A stretch of DNA of 64,000 bases from Amphiura filiformis (Eukaryota; Echinodermata; Ophiuroidea; Amphilepidida; Amphiuridae): assembly GCF_039555335.1 (NCBI RefSeq), contig NC_092628.1, forward strand, positions 78,432,713 to 78,496,712. Reading direction: 5' to 3'. The notes under the pieces were generated by a model. The model was not told the origin of the DNA and made no database searches. It was given only the letters and a program-made list of their open reading frames with translations. Shown here in pieces: positions 25,707 through 38,200 of this stretch. How positions within the stretch are numbered: the stretch's first letter is position 1; each line of letters starts with the position of its first letter. The position numbers were made by a program, and so were the translations under genes.

Positions 25707-27812
25707 TGTTGAGTTCACCAGTAATTTCTTTTGTGTATTTTGAATATGAATCGTTCATGTCTTTTTTTTTGGGGGGGGGGCTTTAGAAGTGGGGTTGAAT
25801 ATTTCCTTTTATCGAGAGGTCAATGACACAAAGACGTAACTGTATATTTTTATTTTTTTGCGAAAATGAGATTTTGATATCAAAATTTTCAGAAACAAAG
25901 ACTACATAAGTTTTTGAGGACCATTATCAAACTAATTTTTCTCTGAATGGCCAAAATGGAGTTATGTGTACCAATAAATAATACAGGTCTAAAAAAAGGC
26001 TGAAATTTGACAAAATTTTTCAAATTGCAATATCAGAAGTGGCTTGTTCTTTGTTCTCAACTTTAAAAAAAAATCTTCCTCGGTCATCATATCTTTAACC
26101 GATATATATGCTTCAAAAGCATTTACAAGAGACTACAGCTATATAGCTACTAATCGCTCGATGGCTAGAGTACATGCATGTAACTCATATTTTTGTAAAC
26201 AGAACTTTAATTCAAACAAACAAACAAACAAACAAACAAACAAACAAATGCACATGAAAACAAACATATACAAACACCATTAAGATGCTAATCTTGTTTA
26301 TGTTCATGATGATGGTTAACTGATAGATAACCATCATCAATTAAACACGCATTGGCGCGAGTGTGGTACCAACGCATAGGTTGTAGACGCTATGACCGAA
26401 AAACTTGCAGATTTAGTTACATCTAAAAATGTGTAAGACATCAATGGTAACAAGGAGTGTCGACGGATGGAAGCATTGCTGCATGACAAAATGCTTGAGG
26501 GATGATAGGTATAGCTATAGAGAAGTCTGTCTACAGTTAGCAGTGGCAACACAAATAAACATAGTAGTAGCAACGAGGAGGTAATGAGTCCAATCACTCA
26601 ACGTAAAGACACAAATGCTCTATGATCGCTCACCTCCCAGTAAAGTTGATGTCTTGATCATCAGTTGACCATAGTTCCAGGAAACTTGATGGATATCCCT
26701 AGCCTTATACCTACCACACACCACTGACCATCTACAACATATAACAGAAGACCCTTCGGCTTACTTGTAAGATGCTCTAATTAAACTTCTGAAACAGCAG
26801 AGCACATCTAGTCAAACAAAATTCACTAAAGCATGTACAAATGATTGATTATGGGCTCTTTTGTTTTCTAGTGTGATTCACTACCAAACAGAAGAACAGT
26901 TTGGAGTTCTTTAGGAAGTACTTAAATTCATGAGTTATTCAAAAGTAAACCAAGTTTTTTTTTCTTCATATTTTGACACCTCTGTTAAATGTCACTTTCA
27001 AGACTTCTAACATCTTTAGACATTACTTACATGAAGCCTAATGACCAATAAACTATCCCATACATCAACTAAAAGTTATGCCATTAATTCTACAAGTTAT
27101 AGCAAAATGATCTTGTTGAAGATAATCAGAAACGATAATTGGAGTTAATAGTGGTAATAATATGTCACTAACTGCTTGTTTTGGTCGTGACTACTCCACT
27201 AATTGGAGCGGGAAAATCGTTGAGTGGGTGGCGCGAAAACATCGGACCACTCCGATGGGTTAAATGTTTACTACAAGTTCAACTTACTAACCCTTTTAAC
27301 TCCGAATATTTGGGTACAATTTGATCACAAAGTTCCTGTAAATTTCGCTTTTAATTCAAGTTTAAGTAATTGAAATCAGTTGAACAAATTCAATACAGTA
27401 AGGCGTTTAGTCAAATAAAAGCGCTTCCCGTATGGCAGCGTTTCAGATCATTCTTAGAAAAAGAGCCAACCAGTTTTTATAGTGTGCTATAAACATGAAT
27501 TGAAAAGTAGTACGAAGAGGATTAAAATGTTTATTATAGAGGACCTACAAGTTCAAGTTTAAGGTGGTAAATACATGGTATGATCGCTCTCATGACCACA
27601 TAAGAAGGGAGATTGACACATTTGCGTGCAAAGGATTTTAGAGTAGTAACCGTAGCTCGGCCTACGAATGTGTATACCGGTACTTATCAAAAGAAATCAA
27701 AGAAGATCCTTTCCTATATAAGAATAAGATATTCAGTTCAAAATATTGCTGCCATTCTCCTGGGTGCCCAAACTTACGACGCAACCATTACTAGCCAACA
27801 GTTCCGCTAATT
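25707..27812. other. Intergenic DNA with small simple repeats
   Basis: Contains a G run at 25769-25780, the CAAA microsatellite, and a perfect 11-bp-arm hairpin (gatgatggtta / taaccatcatc) at 26309-26339. No exon was recognised; ORFs at 26044-26283, 26337-26597 and 27613-27810 have no family resemblance. Confidence 0.45.
26213..26248. repeat. (CAAA)9 microsatellite
   Basis: Nine exact tandem CAAA units. Confidence 0.97.
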
Positions 27813-27813
27813 A

Positions 27814-27836
27814 CAGGGTGTCCCAAAAGTACCGTA
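27814..27836. mobile_element. Possible mariner-type TIR remnant
   Basis: The motif cagggtgtcccaaaagta resembles the terminus typical of some Tc1/mariner elements. I found no inverted partner nearby, so it is at best one end of a broken element. Confidence 0.35.
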
Positions 27837-28877
27837 CCAATTCAAAATATTGGTTTTTTGGTCAATGATAGATGCAAAATATAAAGAAACATTCCATCGC
27901 ATAAGTAAGAAAATCATACATGAAACAAAATTACAGCATGACACATGAAACTTTTTAGTGGTTTACTTAAAACATCGCGGATACTTTAATAGCCTTCTCT
28001 TTCTTGCAATAAAAACACGAGTTCTTATGGTGGTGATCACAAAACGATGAATAAAATTTTGGTGATATTGCAATTTGTTATGTTTGTGTTTAATGTTATA
28101 TCTTAAGAAAGGATCTTAATTCGGCATCTTTTAAATTTAAGTATACACGTACGTTACTCTACGGAAAATTATTTTCTCCTGTACCAGAAACTAATTTTTG
28201 GTATAATAATAAATATTTATTACATTTTGACTGTATGCGAAATATGATTTATTTATAAAAGGGTCAGTCTGCAAAACAACTTGGATCTGGATAACGTTTG
28301 AAATTGTAGTTTGCAAACACCAACATTTTGGTAAAACAAAGACATTGTAATTATACTTCTGATAAGTGCACCATGCACACTTTCAAAACAAAACTGAAAC
28401 TATAAATTGACACTTTTTATTTCCACAACAAATCATTAAGGCTATTTAGTTTGAAGAACAGTCATAAAATATCTGCACCATCAAGTTCAAATCAAGTTTA
28501 CTGAAAAACTGAAATAACTGATCAGAAACAAAATGACAACATATTTTGAAGACAAAATCGCACTTTTGTTTTGTAGCTCTGGAATAACATCATTAGCAAA
28601 TGGTATACCAAGTTGTTTGTGCTCATACTAGAGATACCATAATATTTGCTGTATTTGTGTAAAATAATCCTGGTAAATTATACCACTTACAAGATATGAA
28701 GTGAATTACTGATGGACCATGGTTTTCTGTCACACTTTTAGAGCCGGTTTCTGGAAGCATGGCTAGTGGTCAGGCTTCCTAAGCCATCAGGCTTTAAGCC
28801 CAATTAGTACGGTATATACCGATGCTTACAATATCTCACATCACCTAGATAAATCAATATGGATCCACATTGGTAGG
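27837..28877. other. Intergenic DNA, nothing recognised
   Basis: AT-rich, with no exon, RNA gene or clear repeat. Confidence 0.5.
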
Positions 28878-29049
28878 GCTATTCAGTATCGAAGTTACGT
28901 AATGTTACTATGTCAACGGGATCACGCGCTAGAGTAATGAACCACGATCGAAATGATCACCACATAAAGTATATGGCACTCGAAGGCATACCAAAGTAGC
29001 GTGATCCGGTAACCAAGAGAATTACGTAACCACTTCGATGCTGAATAGC
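28878..29049. mobile_element. MITE-like inverted repeat, 172 bp
   Basis: The left arm gctattcagtatcgaag, continuing with ttacgtaat and ggatcacgc, is mirrored by the right arm gcgtgatcc, attacgtaa and cttcgatgctgaatagc. Arms are about 50 bp with a central spacer of about 70 bp. It is too short to code. Confidence 0.82.
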
Positions 29050-29561
29050 TTATTAAATGCTGTAATGTTGTGGAAATGCGTACATAATCTTTATAGTAAC
29101 GTTTAATGTGATGTTAATCATCTTAAACTTTGTCATTGGAAAACAGAGAATAAAACAAAACAAAATAGCAACATCAGCAAAATGATCAAAAAAAAAAAAA
29201 AAAAAAAAGAGAGAGAGAGAGAGAGAGACAATTATATGAAAAGGAAAAAAGTGTAAAAGAAGTCAGCATCACATTAAAGGCATCTTTCGTCTACAGAATA
29301 AATAATAAGCAAGAACATTTTGAACTTTGATGTTACTTTAGTCAGCAATCATGTACATGTCCGTATTTCCTTTACTAAAGGTAAAGATTAGCCAAACAAT
29401 TAAAGCAAGCCTCTGGGCATATAAATTCCCAAATATTTTATTACTGACATATTAAGTACATACTTATGAGCCTCAAAACATCACATCTAACTTTTACAAA
29501 TGTCACTTTCTTAGTGTTGTCCCCTAGGGGTAAAAGGCCCACCACAGAGTTGCCACTCAAC
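29050..29561. other. Intergenic DNA around the A/GA tract
   Basis: Apart from the simple repeat, nothing is recognised. Confidence 0.5.
29188..29228. repeat. A21 tract followed by (GA)10
   Basis: Homopolymer A run directly joined to a GA dinucleotide repeat. It may mark the 3' end of an old retroposed element, but no body is recognisable upstream. Confidence 0.95.
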
Positions 29562-29706
29562 CCTAACCTATCCTGCCAATTTGTTCCATCTATGAACACA
29601 GCACTCTGCATATGGGGATACTTAGAATAATCTCTTGCACAGTCTGGATCTTGGGGTTACCTTACTAAGGTATGAACATAGATGGTACATGGGTAAAAGG
29701 TTAGGA
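29562..29706. repeat. Small imperfect inverted repeat
   Basis: ccctaacct and ttccatctatgaac on the left pair with gaacatagatgg and aggttagg on the right, about 60 bp apart. Possibly a short MITE; ends are uncertain. Confidence 0.5.
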
Positions 29707-29904
29707 TGATTTTGATTGACACTGATAGTCTAGATCATTATCCCATTCTAAATAACATGATAATGACCAGAATGATATCCTTAATGACATTTTCATGCAA
29801 TACGTTCCCATGATGCAACATGCCAAGGTGCCATTGTCAACATATCGTTGGCATATCCAGTGCAGAGGGTGCTTTTGTCATCCCCTTTTACTTTACGGCA
29901 GAGA

Positions 29905-30446
29905 GTGGCATAGCCAGGGGAAGCCGGGGGTGGGGGGAAAACTGCCCCCACAGAAAATTGTCAGGGATAAAATGGGGACAGGAATGAGTAAAATGGCCTT
30001 AAAATCACTAAAAATGAGACAAAACATGCGCATATTTTTTGGGGGCTTTGGGGCACCAGCCCCGAGGTAAAAGCAGAGGCGGCCAAAGCGAAGGCTGACA
30101 ACCGAAGGGCAGCGGAAGAAGAAGGCGGCAAAAAGAATTAGTAAAGAAAATGATAAGTCTAAAAAATTGTGAAAAAATTGTACTATACATCAAAATGTGT
30201 TGCTTTTAGGGCGCTAGCGCTTATAATCCTTTTTTTTTTTTTTTTTTTTTTGGCTCTTCACTTTTTCAAACGAAAAAAAAAAAATTGGGTCAACCTTTTC
30301 GGGCTGTTGAGGAAATGGTGGCAAAATTGAATTTCCTTCAGCCCCCCCCCGGGGTAGGAGCGGCCACGGTACGGCACTGCAAAAGTTGACAAATAAGGAC
30401 AAAAATTTGGCTTTGCCCCCTCACACTAATATCCTGGCTATGCTAC
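29905..30446. mobile_element. Non-autonomous DNA transposon with gtggcatagccagg ends
   Basis: The left end gtggcatagccagg is matched by the inverted right end cctggctatgctac. The interior is compositionally odd: G-rich and C-rich runs, an 18-nt T tract at 30231-30250, and A tracts. The interior ORFs read through these runs and are not credible genes. Length is about 540 bp. Confidence 0.72.
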
Positions 30447-32984
30447 AGGAGGGGGGCAGAAATAAATAAATATTTTTGTATTGAGATATTAAAATAAAAG
30501 AGTTGAAATCTTTCTACATGTATATAAAGTGTGTATTAGATTTGTTTTTATAAAAACAAAATATTTCTTTGCAGTGCATTGTGGGGCTGCATCCGTTTAT
30601 CATTGAATCCTTAATAGTACACCTTTAGTGCAAGTCAACTCATAAAATATATGAGATAAGAGTAATATTATACACCAGACAACATCAATTTGACACAGAA
30701 ACAACAACTCAATGAGACATTTAACAAGATTTATAAATTGCCTCAATTCACAATGCTTTCTCATGTATCAAAATACAGGTAAATTTAAAGTTCAATGCTT
30801 AAATTGAACTTTTTAAGACAGACCTGTATAAATACTAGTAGCTATTATTTAACAGGTACCATCAATTAATAGGTTATCTATGCATATGATGAATAAACAA
30901 AAACAAAGTGTGACCAATCTAAAGTCTGTTTGGCTTATAATTATGAATAGGCGAAGATTATTTGGCTTTTGTTACTGTGAGCGTCTAAAAGTCCAAACTC
31001 ACATTCTCGTAAGTTCACTTAAGCTTGCGCCAGTGAATGCATTACACACTGCACAACTAGCGTATGTGCTGTGCCCACAGAGGATAGTCCTTCAAGAATG
31101 ACTATCGGCTTAGGTTAAAATCTATTAATAGCGCCTTGGCCTCGCTTCTCGACCTTTGGCCTCTTTCGCCTTCGGCCTCGTTGTTCGGCCCACGAGCCCC
31201 CCCATAGCCGAGGTCATTCTCGAAGGACTAGCATGCCATTCTTATCTATATCAATACACACTGTTATGTGTCTGATTTTTTTTACCTATTACAAGCCAAA
31301 AAACTGTAAAATCAATGTGTAGTTTAATAATTCTTTATTGAAATCACCAATTGATGGGCTTGGTTAAGGTGGAGGGGGACAGGCCACCCACCCTTATCAA
31401 CTTCCTCCAAGCCACCCTCCACCTCCAAATGCTCAAACTATCAACAACAAGGCCAAAATAAGTCAGCTATTACATGAAATACACAATTTCCATTCATTTG
31501 GGACAATTGCTAGCCAATTTATAAAGCCTATCGCCCAAAAAACCCTGACATCAAGTACAAACTAATTTGACTGAACCTTTTGACTATGATTCTGATTGAT
31601 AATGCAACATGAATCGATGCACACTAACAAATTGTCAATTATTACATTAGGACTACATTTTCAATTCTTTGATTATTTGTCAAAATAAATCCAATCAAAA
31701 TCTCAAATGGAGGGGTCAATTGGTTGGAAGAGGAATAGCTTTTATCAGTGTAAATCAACTCAATAATAGTTTCAAATCTCAAATGCAGCCATTTTTAAAT
31801 TGTACTTTTCAACTTCACCATATGCATCATCTTCAAGTCAGGTATATCAAGCCTAATATTAAGCTCTATCTTCCACAAAATATCCCCTGGCTGTCAAACT
31901 GTATGTATAGGTACAACTTCAACATCCTCCAATTTTCAAACTTGATCAGTTATTTTCACAATAGATTCCTTGCATGTTATGATTGAATGTAACATTTTAG
32001 TAGTGTGTACAATGTATACACACGACAAAGAGACATACAAGCCCATGGTATTATTCCCATAATTTCATTTCAGAGTAAAAACATCATAGCCATAAGAGAG
32101 AAAACCTTTCAAAAGTCATTTGCGAATCACAATGGCTCGGAGAAGTTGGGCATGAAATTCGATACCCAAATAACGAGTTGAGCATCTTGGGTATACTGAC
32201 AGGTAGGATACGGTTGAATTTATACATGCTTTGCTTATGTTATATCACGCTTAATTAGCCGATACCTTGTCGAGATGTTGTGATAACGATAGGCTAGCTC
32301 GCATAGGTAAAAGCAGACAAGTAGCAGCTCCTTAATGCATGCATGCATGATCAAAATTGTTTCACAATTGTGATCTTTACAAAAATACAATTTATTTAAA
32401 ACTTAAGTGACTGTGCAAGCTGAAGAGTTTTTTTTACAAGCTAATTGTATATTATGCCAAATGAATAAATAGTCCATAATGTTTTAGCAATTTGCAATAT
32501 GCTAGATACTTATTATGGCTAGAAGCAAGGTATGCAGTGATACAAATTTCAGATAGTAGAAAATTGATAGAAAGTGCTTTTAAATCAGTAATGTTGTCAA
32601 TCATGCTATGTTTATTTGCATTTACAAGAGGTCACCTCTCTCTTTCTTAAAATTAAAAGACAGAATAAAAAACAATAAAATAAAAAAACACTCTAATTGG
32701 GAGAAGTGGATATAGATGGGGATAGATAATGGAATGTAAGATACGAAATAATACCTTTTAATTTTAAATTGATTAAATCAGCGAAGTAAGTGATCGCTTG
32801 ATGGAGGAAGAAAGGAGCCACATGCGGTTTATGCCAGCCAATTCCTTCACTCATCAATTCATTAAACTGTAGTAAGTACAATTCCTAAATTTGAAACACA
32901 TACAAATAAATAACAAAATTTATTCATTATTATATTTTGATGAATCCAAGTGTGAGGACATATTGGATCCAAAACATAATAATA
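30447..32984. other. Intergenic DNA, no gene seen
   Basis: Contains one short inverted-repeat element at 31086-31230. ORFs at 30880-31101 and 31669-31986 show no family resemblance. AT-rich throughout. Confidence 0.45.
31086..31230. mobile_element. Possible short MITE
   Basis: agtccttcaagaatgac with tatcggct at 31086-31111 is mirrored by agccgaggtcattctcgaaggact at about 31206-31229. The interior is CT/GC-rich with repeated cggcctc words. Confidence 0.55.
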
Positions 32985-33110
32985 AAATTGGATGCTTTAC
33001 GCCCAATATTTATTGGTCTCGCTATGAGTTTAAAAATATATTACATCCCGTCCAATATTTTAAAGCTCATAGCGAGACCAATAAATATGGGCTCAATCGA
33101 TCCAATTTTA
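32985..33110. repeat. Hairpin-forming inverted repeat
   Basis: The arm gcccaatatttattggtctc plus gctatgag at 33001-33028 is the exact or near-exact inverse of 33066-33092. The outer words attggat and atccaat continue the pairing to the boundaries. The loop is about 37 bp. Confidence 0.85.
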
Positions 33111-33164
33111 TATCAATGTTAAACTATCTTTTGAACAAAGTGCTCAATCCCAAAAACGGAGAGC

Positions 33165-33383
33165 GTATAAAAATTCAAAGTTTAGACCTTCCAGAATAGG
33201 AGTCGTTACTCTGAGTTTCACGCCTAAAGGCGATAGTTGCCTTTAGGCATGAAACTGATAGTAACGATACTCTGATTTTCACACCTAAAGGTGATAGCGA
33301 TACTTGTCTGACTATCGCCTTTAGGTGTGAACCTCAAAGTAACAACTCCTATTTTGGAAGGTCTAAACTTTGAATTTTTAATA
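33165..33383. mobile_element. Fold-back MITE, ~215 bp
   Basis: The ends aaaattcaaagtttagacc and ggtctaaactttgaatttt are inverted repeats that continue inward through ccttcca, atagga and cgcctaaaggcgatag, giving arms of about 68 bp. The centre repeats the gcctttaggc/cacctaaaggtg motif several times, so it can form nested hairpins. No coding capacity. Confidence 0.85.
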
Positions 33384-34196
33384 AACAAATGAATAAATAA
33401 AATAACAAAAGTAATGGATTTTCCTGGAGAGAATTGTCCCCATATGTTACAGAGTATTTTCATATCTACCCACTCATCTGTGATTAACATGTAGATTTCC
33501 TTTAAAGAAGAGGACAATATTCAAATCTTACACAGATTCGGTACAGGAGAGTGCTAATGAAGGGAAACACTTTTAATTGGATAATGAATATTCAGTGGTA
33601 GATCCAGGCAGGGTGTGATGGGGTGCCTGCCCTAGCAGATCTGCAAAAATCATGCAAATTACAAAAAATAGCCAAATTTAGCCTCTCATACTTGGTTCAG
33701 CTTATATAATTGGCCAAGACTTATAACATCATGGATTGATATAGAATTATTAGAATGGCATGCACGCAGTTGCACTTTGCATCATCCGTGACTGATGAGT
33801 GCTTTTGCGAGTTTACAAAAGCGTAAGTTGGACCTTTATTTTACATGTGCAGTAACAAAAACCAAGTAATATTTATTAATTATTATAAGCTTAACAAAGT
33901 AGTGTCAATGGCAAATTTTATCATTTTTCAGCTGCAGTAATTAGGATCACCTTAAACACTCAATGCCAAGCTCAACATTGTGACAACATACTCTTTAAAT
34001 AATTCAACATTTTTCAAAGTCGCTTGAAAAATTCATAATTATTTATAATATAATGGCATTATAATTCCATTCTTACACATAATTTTCAATAATATAGGTT
34101 TGTTTTTTTTCCTTTTGAACCAGCAAAACATATGGTTTTTTTAGCACAAGAAATGCTATATATTCTGGACTTTATCCTACATTTTGTAGAGTAGTT
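33384..34196. other. Intergenic DNA, nothing recognised
   Basis: AT-rich with no supported feature. Confidence 0.5.
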
Positions 34197-34675
34197 GTCA
34201 GAGAGGGCGCACCACAAAATCACTCCACGATTTATGTACCAGTGAAATTCGGTTAAAATAGTACACCGCTTATTTGAGCTTGTTGTGGCTTTATTTTCAA
34301 ACCGTATTGTCAAAATTTGTCCATTTTCAGCTCATTTGCTTCCGACAAGTGTCTACATGACAAAATATGAGAAAAAGTCCCAATGTTTTATTTCAGAGAT
34401 GGAGTTTTGGCGCGAATTTGGACAATGTCCGGTTTCGAAAATTGAGTGATTTTTTAAGGTTAAATTTGCACACTTTTTCTTTTTTTTTTTATAGCAAACA
34501 AAGTCGACGGTTAGCAATATATTCCGTTGAATAATATTCTATACATGATTAGCTTTAATTTGATACCAAACTTGATAGATGAAATACGTTTTTGAATTGC
34601 TGAGCGCCATCCAAAAGTGCGTCTTTCCCTGTGTATTTCAATCTTGCATTTAATGGTGGTGCGCTCTCTCAGACA
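34197..34675. mobile_element. Non-autonomous TIR element, ~479 bp
   Basis: The left terminus tgtcagagagggcgcaccac is mirrored by the right terminus gtggtgcgctctctcagaca with two mismatches. The interior is AT-rich without a transposase ORF. The TSD is not clear. Confidence 0.8.
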
Positions 34676-34991
34676 CCCACATCTGCCTTGACATCATCAG
34701 CCCAAAGATCTGCAAACAACTGTATCAGTGGATTTATAAAGAAAGCTGGGGCTTTGATAATTAAGGAGGTGGCAGCAATGTAGCATAGACATAATGTGGT
34801 GCTGCAATTTGAATTTGCCGGGCTTCAAATACTGCCTCCTTTTGGGTGCACCATACATCAAAAAGACTATTTAGCAATATTAAGTACAGCTGGTATTGCA
34901 CTAGTTCTGCAATATTTTGGAAACTTTAGAAGTTGTGAGCATGGTTGACTGTGTATCACTTGCATTTCCTATAATGCTATAGCTTGCTTAA

Positions 34992-35187
34992 AGGAGCATG
35001 ACCCGATCGACAGCTTCATGCTCCATTTTTCTTCATAAAAACTGAGATTTTGGTATCAGAAGAAAGCTCATATTAGTCTCACTGCCCCAGTAAAATTTAA
35101 TGACCAAGATACATTTTGTTAAGATGGTGTGAAAAAAATGTAGTGAATTGTGGAAAAAAATGTAGAAAAATATTGGACCATGCCCCT
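34992..35187. mobile_element. TTAA-flanked MITE, 196 bp
   Basis: The termini aggagcatgaccc (left) and ggaccatgcccct (right) are imperfect inverted repeats. Both are flanked by TTAA (34988-34991 and 35188-35191), the target duplication typical of piggyBac-like elements. Related left halves occur at about 59558 and 62112. It sits about 80 bp beyond the UBOX5 stop codon, so probably in that gene's 3' UTR. Confidence 0.82.
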
Positions 35188-35267
35188 TTAAATTATCTCT
35201 TATAAACTTCAGCCAGCATGTTTACTTTTTACGACTTTCATATCTATTCAAAGTCAATTTTCCTTAC

Positions 35268-38200
35268 TCACAAATGTACACGAACAACATCTTCTTTCCT
35301 ATAGCTACGACTACAACTTGCACAAAATCTAGTGTCCTGCTGATTGAGGGCAGCAGACTTATCTGTTGGTGTCACAAGGCAATCTCTACAGATGAGATGT
35401 GAGCATGGAAGACGATACAGAGATACAGCTGGCCGAGTCTCAACATTGAGGGCAGTAGACTTCATCTCCACATGACAGGCAGCACAGGACGGTGGTGGAG
35501 TACTTGAGGTTGAGGATGTGTGATTTAAACCTGTTGATTGAAAATTAAATAAAAGACCAAAGAAACTTTGGTTTAATGTTTTCTGATAAATTATTTCATA
35601 TAGCATTACCACAATGTGGTAAATTGAGACATGATAAAACAAACAAAACACATAATATTTCAAATAAACGAACATTTGAGAGTGGAGGCTTAGAGAGTTA
35701 ATATTTCATTTGTTGTGTCTTTTTTCTACTTGGTAATGGTATTTTGTTGTTGTGGTTGTTGTAATCTTGACTAGTCTTTTTAACAATGAACTAAATCTTT
35801 CTTCATTTTTGCACTTAATTGTTTATATCCAGTGCATATCTTATTTGCAGTGCAAAACTCTTAATGAAATATGGAGAAAAGCTTCAGCAAACTGTGGTCC
35901 AAGGATATTATGTAATTAAGGCCCCTTATGTTACTTAAATGCTCAAAACCTTGTGTTTATGCTTCCCTGAGGCGGTGAAGTTAATGTCTTGTCCAAAACC
36001 ACTATTAAACTGGACCACTCTACCAATTTGGTTGGACTATGTGCAACAGTGTGCTTCATTTAACAGTGTAATACACAGTCATACATACTGAGTGTCAAGC
36101 AAGTTTTGTTAACAACTTACAAGGTACTGCCTAGTACTGTTTCTGCATATGAAATCAAAGTGTATACTCACAGAGATGATGAGAATCTATTCTCATCTTC
36201 TCTGATACTCACCACTGGCATTACTAGCTACTGACAGAGCGTTTTTTACATGACTTCACTTCTGTCACTGATCGGCAGAGGGATTACCACTATCTAATCG
36301 ATGTCACTATCAGTTAGCATCCTGGACAACCGATTCTTTTGTTTGGCAAGGCTCACTCAGTCATTTAATGAGGCAATACAAACGATCGAATTTGGTGTTG
36401 AAATGAGCTAAATTTTTAGTTACACCTTTTCGATGTAAAATTAATTTTCTCGGCCAAATGAAAAGCAATCATTTTCATTTTTTCAGTAAATGTCAGGAAA
36501 AATTGTAGTGCTTGACACTGTATTTTTTTTTCAAATTCTAGTGTTAAACTTAGGCGTGAAATTTAGTCATTTAGTGTAAGATATTCGATTTTGATAGGCT
36601 TAAACTCTGCCCGCGAGCCTTTTTTTGATCAACCTTTTAGCTTTTAAAAGTAAGATAGTTCGCTAATGAAGGATTTTTCCCAACTTTCTAACGCACATCA
36701 CCGTGAGCGATATATCATAGTTTTGTCAGAATTTGCGTTTTCATTTCACCATTTTTACTGCCGGCTGACCATTTTTCAAAATCAACGAGTGAAATCTAAG
36801 GCTAATACTAGCATTGTGGATCGATATCCCTGGGTTTAATAGGAATACCGGCATGGCTACAGTGTTGCTAGAACTTCAATATAGCAAAAGAAATTCCCAG
36901 GCCTATAGCGCTCCTACTGATCATGTTTAACCAGAACACTCAATTGGGGATTTGGGCTACCAAATCGCTGGTCGGGCAATTTGCTTTCAATGGAAAATTG
37001 ACCTGGATAAACAACAAAGGAAATATCGACTATTTCTGCTGGTTGCTCTTGAGATAAAAGTACTGAGTTAGACATTTTCGGAATAAAAAAAAAAAAAGGG
37101 TAAAATAAAAACGGAAATTCTAACAAAACTATAATATATAGACCCACACGATGTGCTTTACAGAGGTGGGAAATATCTTTCTTTAGCAAACTATATTAGT
37201 TTGAGACAAAAAAAAATGAATTCCGTAAAAAGCTCATGGGCTTAACTGAAGGCCTATAAAAATCAAAAATATCACACTAAAAGACACAATTTGATGCTTA
37301 ATTTTAACACCAGGATTTTAAAAAAATTGTATATCCAATCATCAAGTTTTTAACTGACATTACTGAAGAAAAAAAATATTGCTTTATATTTGACCGAGAA
37401 AATTAATTTCATAGCAAAAGGTGTATCTCTGAATTGTGCTGATTTTAACATGTATCGATCGACTTTCAGCGCGACTAAGCATTTCTAAAGAATCGGTTGT
37501 CCAGGTTGCTAACTGCTATCATGTCCCAGCGTCAAGTCGCAAGCCATTTCTAAAGGTAACTTCTATGCTCTGATGCTTGCAGCAATTGCACCCTTTTTTG
37601 ATCACTAGCAATTTTTGAATTACACGCCCAGCTGTGCCTGCTAGAATGATATGCTCTTAAGAAGCAGAGGAGTAATCTGATTTGTAACTTACCATGCAGC
37701 TAGGTGATGATAATGCCTTGGTGTACTAAAATCAATCTGATTTGGGACTTACCTTTACTACCTATTGACAAAGAATGGCAAACCCATTTTTAACTTACCA
37801 TTTGTAGCTAATGATGGAGACTGGCTTGGTGTACTGCTGTAAGATGGTAGACTTCCCAAGGCTTGATATAAAGCACTATCCAAACTGTCTGTTACAGAAT
37901 CCTCATGGGATTTGGTTATGCCTAAAATAAGGACAAGTGAGAACAAAGTGCAAGAAATCCTTCAATCTGCCACAAAATGCTAGCTTATATTTGATTGTTA
38001 CTTTCAATTTAAAATCTAATGTTACCACAGCATTATCTTTGCCCATCATTCAAACCACATTGCATGTATCATTCTACCTGAGTGCAGTGTTTTCGATTTT
38101 TCCTACATGCATAAATAGCAATATTGTGGACTTGATTTTAGTTAATTAAATTTCATTGAAATAAAATAAAAGAGACACTCGCAAGTGCAATAAATTTTCA

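Noticed and set aside
29795-30402. ORFs in the homopolymer-rich element
   Set aside because: Their translations are low-complexity readings of poly-G/C/A/T runs inside a non-autonomous transposon.
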